Of a stretch of DNA of 64,000 nt, positions 8,398 to 16,957 are shown in pieces. How positions within the stretch are numbered: the first letter of the stretch is position 1; each line of letters opens with the position of its first letter. Source of the DNA: an uncultured Acidobacteriia bacterium (GTDB taxonomy: Bacteria > Acidobacteriota > Terriglobia > Bryobacterales > Bryobacteraceae). Position numbers and translations under genes: made by a program. The stretch covers positions 1-64,000 of the forward strand of contig CAIYDY010000119.1 of the NCBI GenBank assembly GCA_903925015.1, given 5' to 3'. The notes below the pieces were generated by a model. It saw nothing but the letters and a program-made list of their open reading frames with translations. It was not told the DNA's origin and did not search any database.

Positions 8398-9591
8398 ATG
8401 CTCCTTGTAGACATGCTCCCTGTAGATCGCATCGCATCCCTTCGACCCACCGCCGTAAACGCAATCCTTGCCGAGGTGCGCGAACTGCAGGCCAAGGGTG
8501 CTGACCTGGTGTCCCTGATGCGCGGCGAACCCGATCTGCCAACACCCGCCCACATTGTGGAAGCTTGCACCCAGGCGCTGCATGCCGGTCGCACCGGCTA
8601 CCCCGACAACCGGGGCGAAAAGAATCTCCGGGAAGCCGTGGCGTTGAAGCTGCGGCGCGACAACGGACTGGCGTATGATCCGGCAACTGAAATCCTAGCC
8701 ACCACCGGTGCCACATTCGGAATCCACGCCGCGCTGACGGCGATTCTGCAGGAGGGTGGCGAAGTGCTTCTGCCGGATCCGGTCTATGACGCCTACTATT
8801 CGCCGATCCGTCTAGCCGGGGGGATGCCGAGGGCCGTTCGCGCGGAAATTTGGGGGGGGCGCTTCCATATTCCAGATGGTGCCTTGGACGAGGCATGGAC
8901 CCCGTCCGTGCAGGCGATGATCCTGAACACGCCGTGGAACCCTGTCGGCACCGTCTTCACGCAGGCCGAGCTGGAGCGCATCGGCGAATTCTGCCTTCGG
9001 CGCAAGATCACTCTCATTTCCGATGAGATCTACGAAACGATCCTGTTCGACGGACACCGGCACATTTCCCCCCTCGCCGCCGTGCCGGAGTTGCGGGAAA
9101 GCGCGGTTTACGTCAACAGCCTATCGAAAACCTACTCGATGACCGGATGGCGGGTTGGCTATTGCGCCGGACCCGCCGCCATAATCCAGCGGATGTTCAT
9201 GGTGTTGGCGCAATCGAGCCGCGGCCCCTCCACCTTTGTCCAGGACGCGGCTGCTGTGGCGTTGGCCGGTTCCCAGGATTGCGTGGAATCGATGCGGCTG
9301 GAGTATGCGGCACGTCGGCAAACCGTGCTGGATGCATTGTCGGGCATCCCGGGGGTGGATGTGTTGGCCCCGGAGGGCGGGTTCTTTGCGATGGTGGATG
9401 TTCGCGGATTGGGCCAGACTTCGGATGCCGTGCGCCGCCGGTTGCTGCACGATTTCGGCGTCGTGGTTGCACACGGTTCTGCCTACGGGGACGCCGGCGA
9501 GGGAACGCTGCGTGTTTCGTTCGCCAGTGGCGGGGAGACGCTGCGCAAGGGCTTGGTTAGGCTACGCGACGGGCTCGCGCACCGGCCATAG
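8398..9591 (+). CDS. Class I/II pyridoxal-phosphate aminotransferase
   Basis: A 397-residue fold-type I aminotransferase of the aspartate I-gamma group. MRGEPDLPTP and the glycine-bearing GYPDNRGEKNLREAV form the substrate/PLP entrance. LNTPWNPVG, SDEIYE and SLSKTYSMTGWRVGY (PLP lysine in SLSK, arginine in GWRVG) are all present. The substrate is probably an alpha-amino/keto acid pair, but specificity is not readable. Start is uncertain: ATG 8398 is used here, with ATG 8413 and TTG 8383 as alternatives. The 3' end overlaps the convergent PEP-CTERM gene by 35 bases. Confidence 0.88.
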   Translation: MLLVDMLPVDRIASLRPTAVNAILAEVRELQAKGADLVSLMRGEPDLPTPAHIVEACTQALHAGRTGYPDNRGEKNLREAVALKLRRDNGLAYDPATEILATTGATFGIHAALTAILQEGGEVLLPDPVYDAYYSPIRLAGGMPRAVRAEIWGGRFHIPDGALDEAWTPSVQAMILNTPWNPVGTVFTQAELERIGEFCLRRKITLISDEIYETILFDGHRHISPLAAVPELRESAVYVNSLSKTYSMTGWRVGYCAGPAAIIQRMFMVLAQSSRGPSTFVQDAAAVALAGSQDCVESMRLEYAARRQTVLDALSGIPGVDVLAPEGGFFAMVDVRGLGQTSDAVRRRLLHDFGVVVAHGSAYGDAGEGTLRVSFASGGETLRKGLVRLRDGLAHRP

Positions 9592-10291
9592 CGATCAGCA
9601 TCCCGCCCGCCATCAGCATCAATGTGCCGGGCTCGGGGGCCGCCACGTCGAGCTCCATAATTGCGGTGGTGGAGGTCGCCCCATTGGCAACGGTGGCGCT
9701 GCTGCCGAGCGTTGATCCCTGGCCCTGGTAGGATCCGCTGGTGTTGGGATCGGAGTCGACGAGGACAGCCGTCCCTTGGCCGTTGCCCGAAGTGCGGATC
9801 GTGATCAGGAGATCCCCGCCCGCGTAGGTGAACGGCATGGAGAAGTGGATTTCCGGGCCGAAGGAATTCGGCGTGTGGCCGGTGGGAAAGGCTCCGGCGG
9901 CGAAATTGAGCGCACCGCTGCGCACGGTGGTGGCGTCGGTACCGGCGTTTGTGGCGAAGGTGGTGCTGAGCGATCCTGGTGCGGCGGTTGAGGTCGCGAT
10001 CTGGATATCGAACTGCGTCCACGAAAGGGCACCGCTGATCGCGCCCACGCCGGTGTTCAGGCGGAAGGCGAGGCCGATCAGACTGTCACCCGGATGGAGG
10101 GTGAGGACGGAACTCGAATAGTCGTACTGGAAGGTTCGGGCATTCGGACCGAGTACGCCGCCGTTGGAATTGCCGCCTTCCGTCGACGCAAAGGCTGATG
10201 GGATGACGACAAGACTGGCGTTCGCGGAGATGCAGGAGACGAACGCGGCGATCAAGGTAGGGAGCGCCGACGAGAACGAGGATCGGATCAT
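9557..10291 (-). CDS. PEP-CTERM sorting domain protein
   Basis: A 244-residue exported protein. It has an N-terminal signal peptide (about 1-25, ISANA) and a Ser/Thr/Gly-rich beta-type middle. The C-terminal tripartite sorting signal is APEPGTLMLMAGGMLIAMAG followed by a basic RARR. That is the PEP-CTERM pattern recognised by exosortase/archaeosortase-like enzymes, which cleave and anchor the protein at the cell surface. No exosortase gene is in the window. The middle has no recognised fold. Its gene converges on and overlaps the aminotransferase gene. Confidence 0.85.
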   Translation of the reverse strand: MIRSSFSSALPTLIAAFVSCISANASLVVIPSAFASTEGGNSNGGVLGPNARTFQYDYSSSVLTLHPGDSLIGLAFRLNTGVGAISGALSWTQFDIQIATSTAAPGSLSTTFATNAGTDATTVRSGALNFAAGAFPTGHTPNSFGPEIHFSMPFTYAGGDLLITIRTSGNGQGTAVLVDSDPNTSGSYQGQGSTLGSSATVANGATSTTAIMELDVAAPEPGTLMLMAGGMLIAMAGARARRVA

Positions 10292-10334
10292 TACCCTAAC
10301 AACGGAATGAATCCGGAAAATCGCTCACGAATTC

Positions 10335-11066
10335 TTAGGGCAATCGGCGTAAAAGTACAACGGTGACGTTGTCGGGGCTGCCCTTGGCGTGTGCGGCCGC
10401 GATCAGGTCGGCGCACTTGTCTTCAAGGGTGCCGGCTTCTCCGAGGATTCGCTCCATGTCGCCGACGGAAACCACGCCGTGGAGGCCGTCGCTGGAAAGC
10501 AGCATGGTTTCGCCCGGCTTCAGCGGCACAGAGTAGTACCGGTACCGGAGTGCGGTGCCAACGCCGACAGCCATGGTGAGCACGTGGCGCATCGGATGCG
10601 TGCGGAGGCTGGCTTCGTCCAGACCCAATGGACGCCCTACTTCCTGCACCCAAGTTTGGTCTTCGGTGATGGCGCGCAGCCTTCCGGCACTCAGAACGTA
10701 GGCGCGGCTGTCACCCACACTGACGATGGCCAAGTCCTCGGGCCCCGCTTCGAGGACCGCCACGAGGGTGGTGCCCATGCCTTCGAGCCGGGGGTCCGCC
10801 GTGGCTTCGGCAAACACACGGGCATTGGCTTCCTCCACAGCGGCTGTGAGCGCGGAGGCGTCCCGATGGGAAACCCGGCGCAGGGCATCCTCCACGGAAT
10901 CGACTGCGTAGTTCGATGCGCGTTCTCCGCCGCGGGCCCCGCCCATGCCATCGGCAAGGAGGTACAGGCCCAATTGGGGGAAAATCCGGAAAGCGTCTTG
11001 GTTGGATGATCGGACTTTTCCGGTGTCCGTTTTACCTATGGCTTCGAGCATTGCCGCAATGTTCAC
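10335..11066 (-). CDS. PP2C-family serine/threonine phosphatase
   Basis: A 243-residue metal-dependent protein phosphatase of the bacterial Stp/PstP type. Motifs in order: GKVRSSNQDAF, LLADGMGGARGGERAS (metal-binding Asp), VSVGDSRAYVL, ITEDQTWVQE, LLSSDGLHGVV and GSPDNVTVVLL. No extra domains or membrane segment are seen, so it is cytoplasmic. It would normally oppose a Hanks-type kinase, but none is encoded in view. Start is GTG 11066 or the in-frame ATG at 11051; neither has a strong ribosome binding site. Confidence 0.9.
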   Translation of the reverse strand: MNIAAMLEAIGKTDTGKVRSSNQDAFRIFPQLGLYLLADGMGGARGGERASNYAVDSVEDALRRVSHRDASALTAAVEEANARVFAEATADPRLEGMGTTLVAVLEAGPEDLAIVSVGDSRAYVLSAGRLRAITEDQTWVQEVGRPLGLDEASLRTHPMRHVLTMAVGVGTALRYRYYSVPLKPGETMLLSSDGLHGVVSVGDMERILGEAGTLEDKCADLIAAAHAKGSPDNVTVVLLRRLP

Positions 11067-11118
11067 TATAGAACAAGGGTTGGTGTTTACGCCAAAGTGG
11101 AGGGGTTAAACTTGACAC

Positions 11119-12009
11119 TTGGAACTAGTACCCGCTGGCCCACTTGTCGACAACCGATCCGTGCTGGAGCATGGGAACCTTCTCTATTTCCCCCCGGCAC
11201 CGGGCGGGGCGGGGTTTCCGATCCCACCGGAAGTGATCGCGGCACTGACGGGGACCACGCAGGACGCCCGCGCCATCCACAAGAATATTGCGTACAAGCC
11301 GAACAAGGACGCGGTGTCGGGGTTGGTGGACAAGTCCCAGGCGGGAGTCACGCGGGACGCGATGCGCGAGTATTCGAAGCGGGCGTTGGCGTTCATGGCC
11401 GGAATTCTGCCCGAGTACGCCGCCCAGTGGAAAGTGGATTACGCCAGTTTCCGTTCCATTGAGGAGCGGGGCCGCAAGCTGCCGCTGACCAAGCGCAACG
11501 ACCTCCTGCATGTGGACGCCTTCCCGACGCGACCAGTTTTCGGCGACATGATCCTGCGCTGCTTCACGAATGTTAGCCCGTCGCAACAGCGCGAGTGGCT
11601 GACTTCGGATCCGTTTCCCGCTTTGGCGGAGCGGGAGGCCCGCAATGCCGGGTTGGACCGGTATGCGGCGCTCCCGGGACCCGATTCGGCGAAGCGCGCG
11701 GCGGTCCGGGTGTTGCATGGGATGGGTTTACCGGTAGTGGACCGGTCCCCGTACGATGCGTTCATGCTGCACTTCCATGACTGGATGAAGGCGAACGCGG
11801 AGTATCAGAAAAATTGTTCGAAGTACCGGTTTGACCTGCCGCCAGGCTCAACTTGGCTGGTGTTCACCGACGTGGTGCCGCATGCCGTGCTGGGGGGTAG
11901 GTTGGCGATGGAACAGACGGTGATTGTTTCGCGGGAGAGTTTGGGGGACCGGGCGCTGGCTCCGGCATCGATTTTGGAGCGGATGGCTGGGAAGGGTTTG
12001 GCGGCGTAG
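11119..12009 (+). CDS. kdoO: Kdo hydroxylase homologue (Fe(II)/2-oxoglutarate dioxygenase, lipid A inner core)
   Basis: A 296-residue protein matching the Kdo 3-hydroxylase family (KdoO), which converts Kdo of lipopolysaccharide to Ko. HVDAFPTRP supplies an HxD iron pair (H131, D133), and H255 in TDVVPHAVLGG is the expected third ligand. Other family signatures are FTNVSPSQQREW, RSPYDAFMLHFHDWMK, KYRFDLPPGSTWLVFTD and LAMEQT. Start TTG 11119 keeps the conserved N-terminal strand; GTG 11161 is a possible shorter start. It stands alone between a phosphatase and an MFS gene, with no other lipopolysaccharide gene beside it. The call is from motif recognition without a search. Confidence 0.8.
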   Translation: MELVPAGPLVDNRSVLEHGNLLYFPPAPGGAGFPIPPEVIAALTGTTQDARAIHKNIAYKPNKDAVSGLVDKSQAGVTRDAMREYSKRALAFMAGILPEYAAQWKVDYASFRSIEERGRKLPLTKRNDLLHVDAFPTRPVFGDMILRCFTNVSPSQQREWLTSDPFPALAEREARNAGLDRYAALPGPDSAKRAAVRVLHGMGLPVVDRSPYDAFMLHFHDWMKANAEYQKNCSKYRFDLPPGSTWLVFTDVVPHAVLGGRLAMEQTVIVSRESLGDRALAPASILERMAGKGLAA

Positions 12010-12149
12010 GGTTTGGTGGTTAGCCGGGTTTGTTCGGCTACACAAGTTTCCGAAATTCATCGACAGACAGTCGGCAGTCCCTCAGAATCTTCTGTTTAAG
12101 AGACTAGGTCCGATGTCATGGATGTCGGCTCAGTTCCCATTGTATGGGT

Positions 12150-13304
12150 TCAGCGCGATGGATTCCGGGAGGGTGCCACAAATCCCGCCAGCGCGGTCGC
12201 CACGAGGCTGAAGAGGGCGATTATCCCGAGGCCCGCGCGCATGGAGAGCGCCTGGGCCGTGAATCCGATCAGTGGCGGGCCCAGCAGGAAGCCGACATAC
12301 CCGATTCCGGTGACGGTCGCGACGCCCGCTCCGGCACTGACGCCGGGAACGCGCCCTCCCGCTCCGTACGCCAGCGGCACGATGACGGAGAATCCGGCAC
12401 CCGTTGCCGCAAAACCCGGCAGTGCCCACCAGACCGACTGCGCCGAAATCGCCAACCCCACCCCGGCAGCCGCCAGGAGGCTAGCGTAGCGAACGGTGCG
12501 GACCGGTCCCAGACGTTGCGTGATGGAGTCCCCCACCAGCCGGAACGTGCACATGGCGGCGGAGAAGACGGTGTAGCCCGATGCCGCCATCCCCGGTCCC
12601 GCCCTGAGCGTGTCGCGCATGTAGATCGCGACCCAATCGGCCATGGCTCCCTCGCATACCAGCAGGCAGAAGGCGATGGCGCAGATGGCAAGCAGGCTGG
12701 GGGGAATTTGGCGGAACGGGAGCCGGTGGCCTTCCTGCGCGATGCCTCCATGGGTGTCGATCATACCGGGTGCCAGCGCGATTCCCGCCGCCATCAACAA
12801 CGCACCGGCCACCGCGAAATGCCACAGCGGGGAGACCGCGCGGGCCGCTACGAATCCGCCCAGGGCTGCGCCAGCCATGCCGCCCAGGCTCCACATCGCG
12901 TGGAAGCGCGACATGGTGGGTTTCCCCAGCGCCTTTTCCACCTCGACGGCCTGAACGTTCATGGCGACGTCCATCATGCCCGCCATGGCACCGAAGGCAA
13001 ACAAGGCCAGTGCCAGCGAGACCATGCCGGTGGTGGTCGCGAGCGGCACCAGCGTGAGGCAGAAGCCGATGGCCGTGGCCAGCGTGATGCGGGAGCTGCC
13101 GAATTTGGTCACGAGAAATCCGCAGACCGGAATCGACAAGACGGAACCCAGAGCCGAGCCAAGCAGCGCCAAGCCGAACTGCGCCGGATTCAGGCCGGTG
13201 CGGGTCTGCATCGCCGGAATTCGCGACACCCAGGTGGCCACGATCAGGCCATGCAGCAGGAAGTTGGCGACTGTTGAAAACCAGGCACGGGGCACGGGGT
13301 TCAT
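12150..13304 (-). CDS. MFS transporter, YbjJ-like
   Basis: A 384-residue integral membrane permease with about 12 hydrophobic helices. The N-terminal TWVSRIPAM, GSALGSVLSIP and FGAMAGMMDVAMNVQAVEVE match the YbjJ-like MFS branch, in which substrates are mostly unknown. SRFHAMWSLGGMAGAALGG lies around helix 5. It is divergent from the PEP-CTERM gene at 13465. The 140 bases beyond its stop (12010-12149) hold no recognisable gene. Confidence 0.8.
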   Translation of the reverse strand: MNPVPRAWFSTVANFLLHGLIVATWVSRIPAMQTRTGLNPAQFGLALLGSALGSVLSIPVCGFLVTKFGSSRITLATAIGFCLTLVPLATTTGMVSLALALFAFGAMAGMMDVAMNVQAVEVEKALGKPTMSRFHAMWSLGGMAGAALGGFVAARAVSPLWHFAVAGALLMAAGIALAPGMIDTHGGIAQEGHRLPFRQIPPSLLAICAIAFCLLVCEGAMADWVAIYMRDTLRAGPGMAASGYTVFSAAMCTFRLVGDSITQRLGPVRTVRYASLLAAAGVGLAISAQSVWWALPGFAATGAGFSVIVPLAYGAGGRVPGVSAGAGVATVTGIGYVGFLLGPPLIGFTAQALSMRAGLGIIALFSLVATALAGFVAPSRNPSR

Positions 13305-13324
13305 GGTATTCGATGCGCGGTCAT

Positions 13325-13366
13325 GGCCGCCTGAAAGGCGGTCACAGGCAAGAATGCTTGCCCCAA
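13325..13366. repeat. Bipartite hairpin repeat, copy A
   Basis: Two adjacent inverted repeats. Hairpin 1 pairs 13325-13332 with 13336-13343 (8 bp, one G-T pair, loop GAA). Hairpin 2 pairs 13347-13352 with 13357-13362 (6 bp, loop AATG), and CCAA follows. Copy B at 27006-27050 has the same layout with different stem sequences. The copy sits in the 160-base divergent gap between the MFS gene and a PEP-CTERM gene; nothing else is recognised in that gap. Confidence 0.6.
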
Positions 13367-13464
13367 CGCTGGTTTACTTGCGGGCGGCGCGAAACAGCTG
13401 AGCGATCCGCACCGCTCCATCCGTTGTCTAGAACGAAGCCTCACATCCATCCTCAAATCACACC

Positions 13465-14148
13465 ATGACAAACCCTTCCACGCTATCCCGTGCCCCAGGC
13501 ACGCTCGCCTTGGCGTTCCTCGCGGTTGCCTCCCTGCCCCTCGTTGCACCGGCGGCCGTGATCTTCGAACAACCCGTGCCCGCCACCACGGTCACCTTCG
13601 ATCCCGGAGTGGGATCCAGCGGCTGCACCTCCGGCCCGCAGACGGCAATCGACGCGGGCCTCAGCATTTCCTCGGACGGGGACTCGTGTTTCCCCTATTC
13701 CGGAGCCTGGACCTTCGGGGACAACGGCGAATGGGGCAGTCTTTCGCTGATCGGGGACGGCAGCGGGAATACTACCCTCACCATCAACCTGGGAGGCCTT
13801 TACTCCTCCGTAGGTGGATTCATGAACTACCAATTTTTCTCCGGCCATTCCTCGGGCGTGTACACCTTCAACGGATACGATCCCACCATCGCCGCACTGG
13901 ATGCCGATGGCCATGTGATCGAGTCCTATGACCTCTTCTGGGACCCCAACTTCGGCTTTGGCGGGCTCGGCAATGGCCACTTCGCCGGTTTCACCGAGTC
14001 GAGCAACGAGATCGCCTACTTCCAAATTTCGGGAGACGGAATCGCCATGCACAACATCTCCCTGGGCACCCCGGAACCGACCACCTGGCTCCTCTGCGGA
14101 GTCGGCCTACTTGCGGCCGCCCGCCGCCGTCACACGATGAACCAATAA
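13465..14148 (+). CDS. PEP-CTERM sorting domain protein
   Basis: A 227-residue exported protein. A signal peptide (about 1-31, ending VAPAA) is followed by a cysteine-containing beta-rich domain (SSGCTSGPQ, SDGDSCFP) with repeated Gly/Asn/Thr strands. The C-terminus has PEPTTWLLCGVGLLAAARRR, a classic PEP-CTERM signal of PEP motif, hydrophobic helix and Arg cluster. The protein is expected to be processed by an exosortase and retained at the surface or in extracellular matrix. The function of the middle domain is unknown. It converges on the FG-GAP gene with 64 bases between. Confidence 0.85.
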   Translation: MTNPSTLSRAPGTLALAFLAVASLPLVAPAAVIFEQPVPATTVTFDPGVGSSGCTSGPQTAIDAGLSISSDGDSCFPYSGAWTFGDNGEWGSLSLIGDGSGNTTLTINLGGLYSSVGGFMNYQFFSGHSSGVYTFNGYDPTIAALDADGHVIESYDLFWDPNFGFGGLGNGHFAGFTESSNEIAYFQISGDGIAMHNISLGTPEPTTWLLCGVGLLAAARRRHTMNQ

Positions 14149-14212
14149 GGCCACGCCGGCGTCGCTGCGGTCCAGCGTCCCGATCCCGAACTTTCTCCGC
14201 AATCCGAAGGGG

Positions 14213-15382
14213 TCAGCGGCGCCGGGTCTTGGTCAGGTTTTCGGCCCAGAAGAGACCCGCTTTGCCGCCGCTGACGATGTCGAGGTCGCCGTCGCCGTCC
14301 AAATCCTTGACCACGATCTGCATGCCGCCGCCCATGCGTCCGCCGTAATCGACGATGTGCCGGATCCATTCGACGGCACCTTTGGAATCCTTCCGGTATT
14401 CGTACCAGTACAGGCCGACAGGCTCCCGCTCGCCTGGGTCGTTGCCGTTGTGGGCCATGTAGCGCTTTCCTGTGACGAGGTCCAGCTTGCCGTCGCCGTT
14501 CAGATCCACCAGGGTGGAGGCGTGCGACTGCGACCACGTGTTGTCGATGACGCGCTTGGTCCAGCCGCCGTCGGCCTTCTGTTCGAACCAGAAGATGCCG
14601 TAGTCGTGGGCTGCGGTGGTGAGGATGTCGGGCTTGCCGTCGCCGTTGATATCGAGCACGTACATGAAGCCGTATTGCGCGGGTTTGCCTCCAGGGGTCG
14701 AGGGGGCAGCCCAATCGGTGGCGTGGAAGGTCCATTCGGCGGTCGAGTTGAGGTCGGCGGGGGCTTCGAGCCAGCCCATGGGGGTCAGGATGTCGTTGCG
14801 GCCGTCGCCGTTGACGTCGCCGACACCGATGCCGTGCCCATAGCCGCCCTTGGCCACCACGTGCTTGACGAACTTGCCGCCCTTGAGCTCAAACCAGGCC
14901 ATGGGGACATCCTTGCGGTCGATTTCAGGGAGGAGTTCGAGCGCTTTGCCGTCGTTGTTGAGGTCGACGAGGAAGGCGAATTCGGTGGGACCGCTCGAGT
15001 CGATCTCGTGCTCCTCCCATTTCGCGCCTTTTTTGCCTGGATTCTTCAGCCAGACGATGCGCTTGGAAAAATACCCGAACTGGACGATGTCGATGTAGCC
15101 GTCGCCGTCGACATCGAGCGTGAGGTCGCTGAAGTTGTCGACGTAATTGCTGGCGAATTCGATCTCGCGGAGGGGGTGCTTGGCCCAGTTGGGGGCCTCG
15201 TACCAGAATTCGCTGGAGACGAGATCGGGCTTGCCGTCGTTGTTCAGATCCGCCACTGCCAGCGTTTCGCTGAAGCCGGGGTCGATCATGTGGGTGCGAA
15301 AGGCGATGTCGGCAGGGCGGCTGGCTCCGGCGAGCAACAAGGCGGAACAGAGCCACGGGGCGGATTTGGTGGAGATCTTCAT
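14213..15382 (-). CDS. FG-GAP/VCBS repeat secreted protein
   Basis: A 389-residue exported protein with a signal peptide (about 1-25) and a beta-propeller made of VCBS/FG-GAP repeats. At least seven calcium-binding DxNxDGxxD-type loops are visible, among them DLNNDGKPD, DVDGDGYID, DVNGDGRND, DINGDGKPD, DLNGDGKLD and DLDGDGDLD. Each is followed by an aromatic-rich strand such as WYEAPNW, IVWLKNP or IFWFEQ. Such propellers bind partners or polysaccharides outside the cell. Start ATG 15382 overlaps the upstream gene's TGA (ATGA), so it is translationally coupled to the DUF4038 glycosidase-like gene and may help it bind substrate. Confidence 0.8.
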   Translation of the reverse strand: MKISTKSAPWLCSALLLAGASRPADIAFRTHMIDPGFSETLAVADLNNDGKPDLVSSEFWYEAPNWAKHPLREIEFASNYVDNFSDLTLDVDGDGYIDIVQFGYFSKRIVWLKNPGKKGAKWEEHEIDSSGPTEFAFLVDLNNDGKALELLPEIDRKDVPMAWFELKGGKFVKHVVAKGGYGHGIGVGDVNGDGRNDILTPMGWLEAPADLNSTAEWTFHATDWAAPSTPGGKPAQYGFMYVLDINGDGKPDILTTAAHDYGIFWFEQKADGGWTKRVIDNTWSQSHASTLVDLNGDGKLDLVTGKRYMAHNGNDPGEREPVGLYWYEYRKDSKGAVEWIRHIVDYGGRMGGGMQIVVKDLDGDGDLDIVSGGKAGLFWAENLTKTRRR

Positions 15383-16896
15383 GGAATCCTCTTGAACCGG
15401 ACGGCCATGTAGGGCGCTCCGGGCAACTTCAATTTTGTCTTTCCGGTGAACGTTCCCGCAACTGGCGTGACTGCCATCTTCCACGGGTCGATGATGTTGG
15501 CTTGGAACTTGCCGTTTTCTGGCAGGACGAAGTCGGACTCCACGGGTTGGTGGTAGTCCAGATAAAACAGGTAGTACTCGCCTGTCTTGGCGGCACCGGG
15601 GTAGTACGGGTTGGGCAAGGGGGTCAGGCCGCCGACAGGCCCATCCTCCAGAATCTTGCGGAGGAATGCCATCCTCGGGGCGCTTTGGCCGCGCAGGGTG
15701 CCGCCTTTGGACCACCAGAGGACCCCCTCGTTGTTCCAGCCCTCGGTATTGAGGTAGGTTTCGCCATGTCCGGCATAGGCTCCGGCTGTGACGGCGAGCC
15801 AGAAGCGGCGCGTCATTTCCTCGGCGGAAATATTGCCCCAACGTTGGGGGATGTTGCCTTCGTACTTGCACTCGTCGTAGATGACGGGCTTGCGGAAGGT
15901 GTCGAGCCAGAGTTGGGTCTTGGAGAAATCGTCGTCCTGAATGGAGGCGTGGGTGGCCCAGGGTTTTCCGTGGTCGTACATCACTTTGCTGTGGTGCACG
16001 GAGCGGAGGCGCTGGTAGGGGTCGTTTTCCTGCACGATGCGGAAGTAGCGGTCGAAATCGGCCAAGGTTTTGAACTTCATCAGGTCCCACTCGTTGGCCA
16101 TGGACCACCAGACGTTGCGGTAGGCCGAGAGGCGGGCGGTGATGTAGCGCAGGTAGCGGTCGTCAACCTCGGGAGCCATTTTCTGGTAGCCCCAGTTGTC
16201 GTAGGGGTGGAAAAGGATCAGGTCGGCTTCGATGCCGAGATCGCGGAGCTGGCCGACGCGGGTTTCCAGATGCTGGAAGAAGGCGGGGTTGAAGCGGGTG
16301 TAGTCGTTTTCAGATTTGGCGTTCTTTTCGAAGGGGTGCCGGGGTGGTTCGCCGTGGTTGTAGGTGTACCACTTGGGGAAGACGCACATGCGCATCTTGT
16401 TGAATCCAGAGGTGCGGAGGGTGGCCAGAGTCTGCTCCTCCAGTGCGTCCAACTGATGGTTCCAAGCGTAACAGGTGGTGCCGAAGGGGAAATACTTGGT
16501 GCCATCGGCGTAGGCGAAATGGGAGGTGTTGCGGACGATGACGGGTCCGTGGTTGTTTCCGGTGGGCGGCGCGCAGATGAAACGGCCGGTCTGGTTGTCG
16601 AGGTCTTTCAGTGTGGAGCGCGTGGTCCAGCTCCATTCGCCGTCCGCGTCTGGGGAGAAACGGAAGCGGAAGGTGTCGGCACCGTCGTAAAAGCCGTTGG
16701 TATCGACGGTGCGGTTGCCGTGCCGGAACTGGATGGTGAACGGGATGTCGAACGGGTTGCCGGGAGCCGAGGCCGACAACGCTTGTTCAAAAAGGCCCCA
16801 GCGTTCAATCTGAAAAACAGCCCGTGTGGATTGGCCGGCAAGGGGTTGGAGTCCCGCAAGGGAGCCCAAAACCGCGTGCCGTCTGGAAATCTTCAT
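15379..16896 (-). CDS. DUF5060/DUF4038 glycoside-hydrolase-like protein
   Basis: A 505-residue exported protein. It starts with a twin-arginine-like leader (MKISRRHAVLGSLAG). Residues of about 25-105 match DUF5060, an Ig-like N-domain with IERWGLFE and FRFRFSPDADGEWSW. Next comes a DUF4038 (apiosidase-like) TIM barrel with KYFPFGTTCYAWNHQ, FNKMRMCVFPKWY, FHPYDNWGY and WWSMANEWDL, whose glutamate is the likely acid/base. A second candidate acid, in VIYDECKYEG, could be the nucleophile. A C-terminal DUF5605-like beta domain follows. Probable role: plant or microbial polysaccharide breakdown. ATG 16896 follows a GAGG; a TTG one codon earlier is ignored. Confidence 0.8.
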   Translation of the reverse strand: MKISRRHAVLGSLAGLQPLAGQSTRAVFQIERWGLFEQALSASAPGNPFDIPFTIQFRHGNRTVDTNGFYDGADTFRFRFSPDADGEWSWTTRSTLKDLDNQTGRFICAPPTGNNHGPVIVRNTSHFAYADGTKYFPFGTTCYAWNHQLDALEEQTLATLRTSGFNKMRMCVFPKWYTYNHGEPPRHPFEKNAKSENDYTRFNPAFFQHLETRVGQLRDLGIEADLILFHPYDNWGYQKMAPEVDDRYLRYITARLSAYRNVWWSMANEWDLMKFKTLADFDRYFRIVQENDPYQRLRSVHHSKVMYDHGKPWATHASIQDDDFSKTQLWLDTFRKPVIYDECKYEGNIPQRWGNISAEEMTRRFWLAVTAGAYAGHGETYLNTEGWNNEGVLWWSKGGTLRGQSAPRMAFLRKILEDGPVGGLTPLPNPYYPGAAKTGEYYLFYLDYHQPVESDFVLPENGKFQANIIDPWKMAVTPVAGTFTGKTKLKLPGAPYMAVRFKRIP

Positions 16897-16957
16897 CAAT
16901 GGACCTCGGGCATGATTATCTCAAATCGGGCGCGGGGCGGTATGATGGCAAGAGTTC

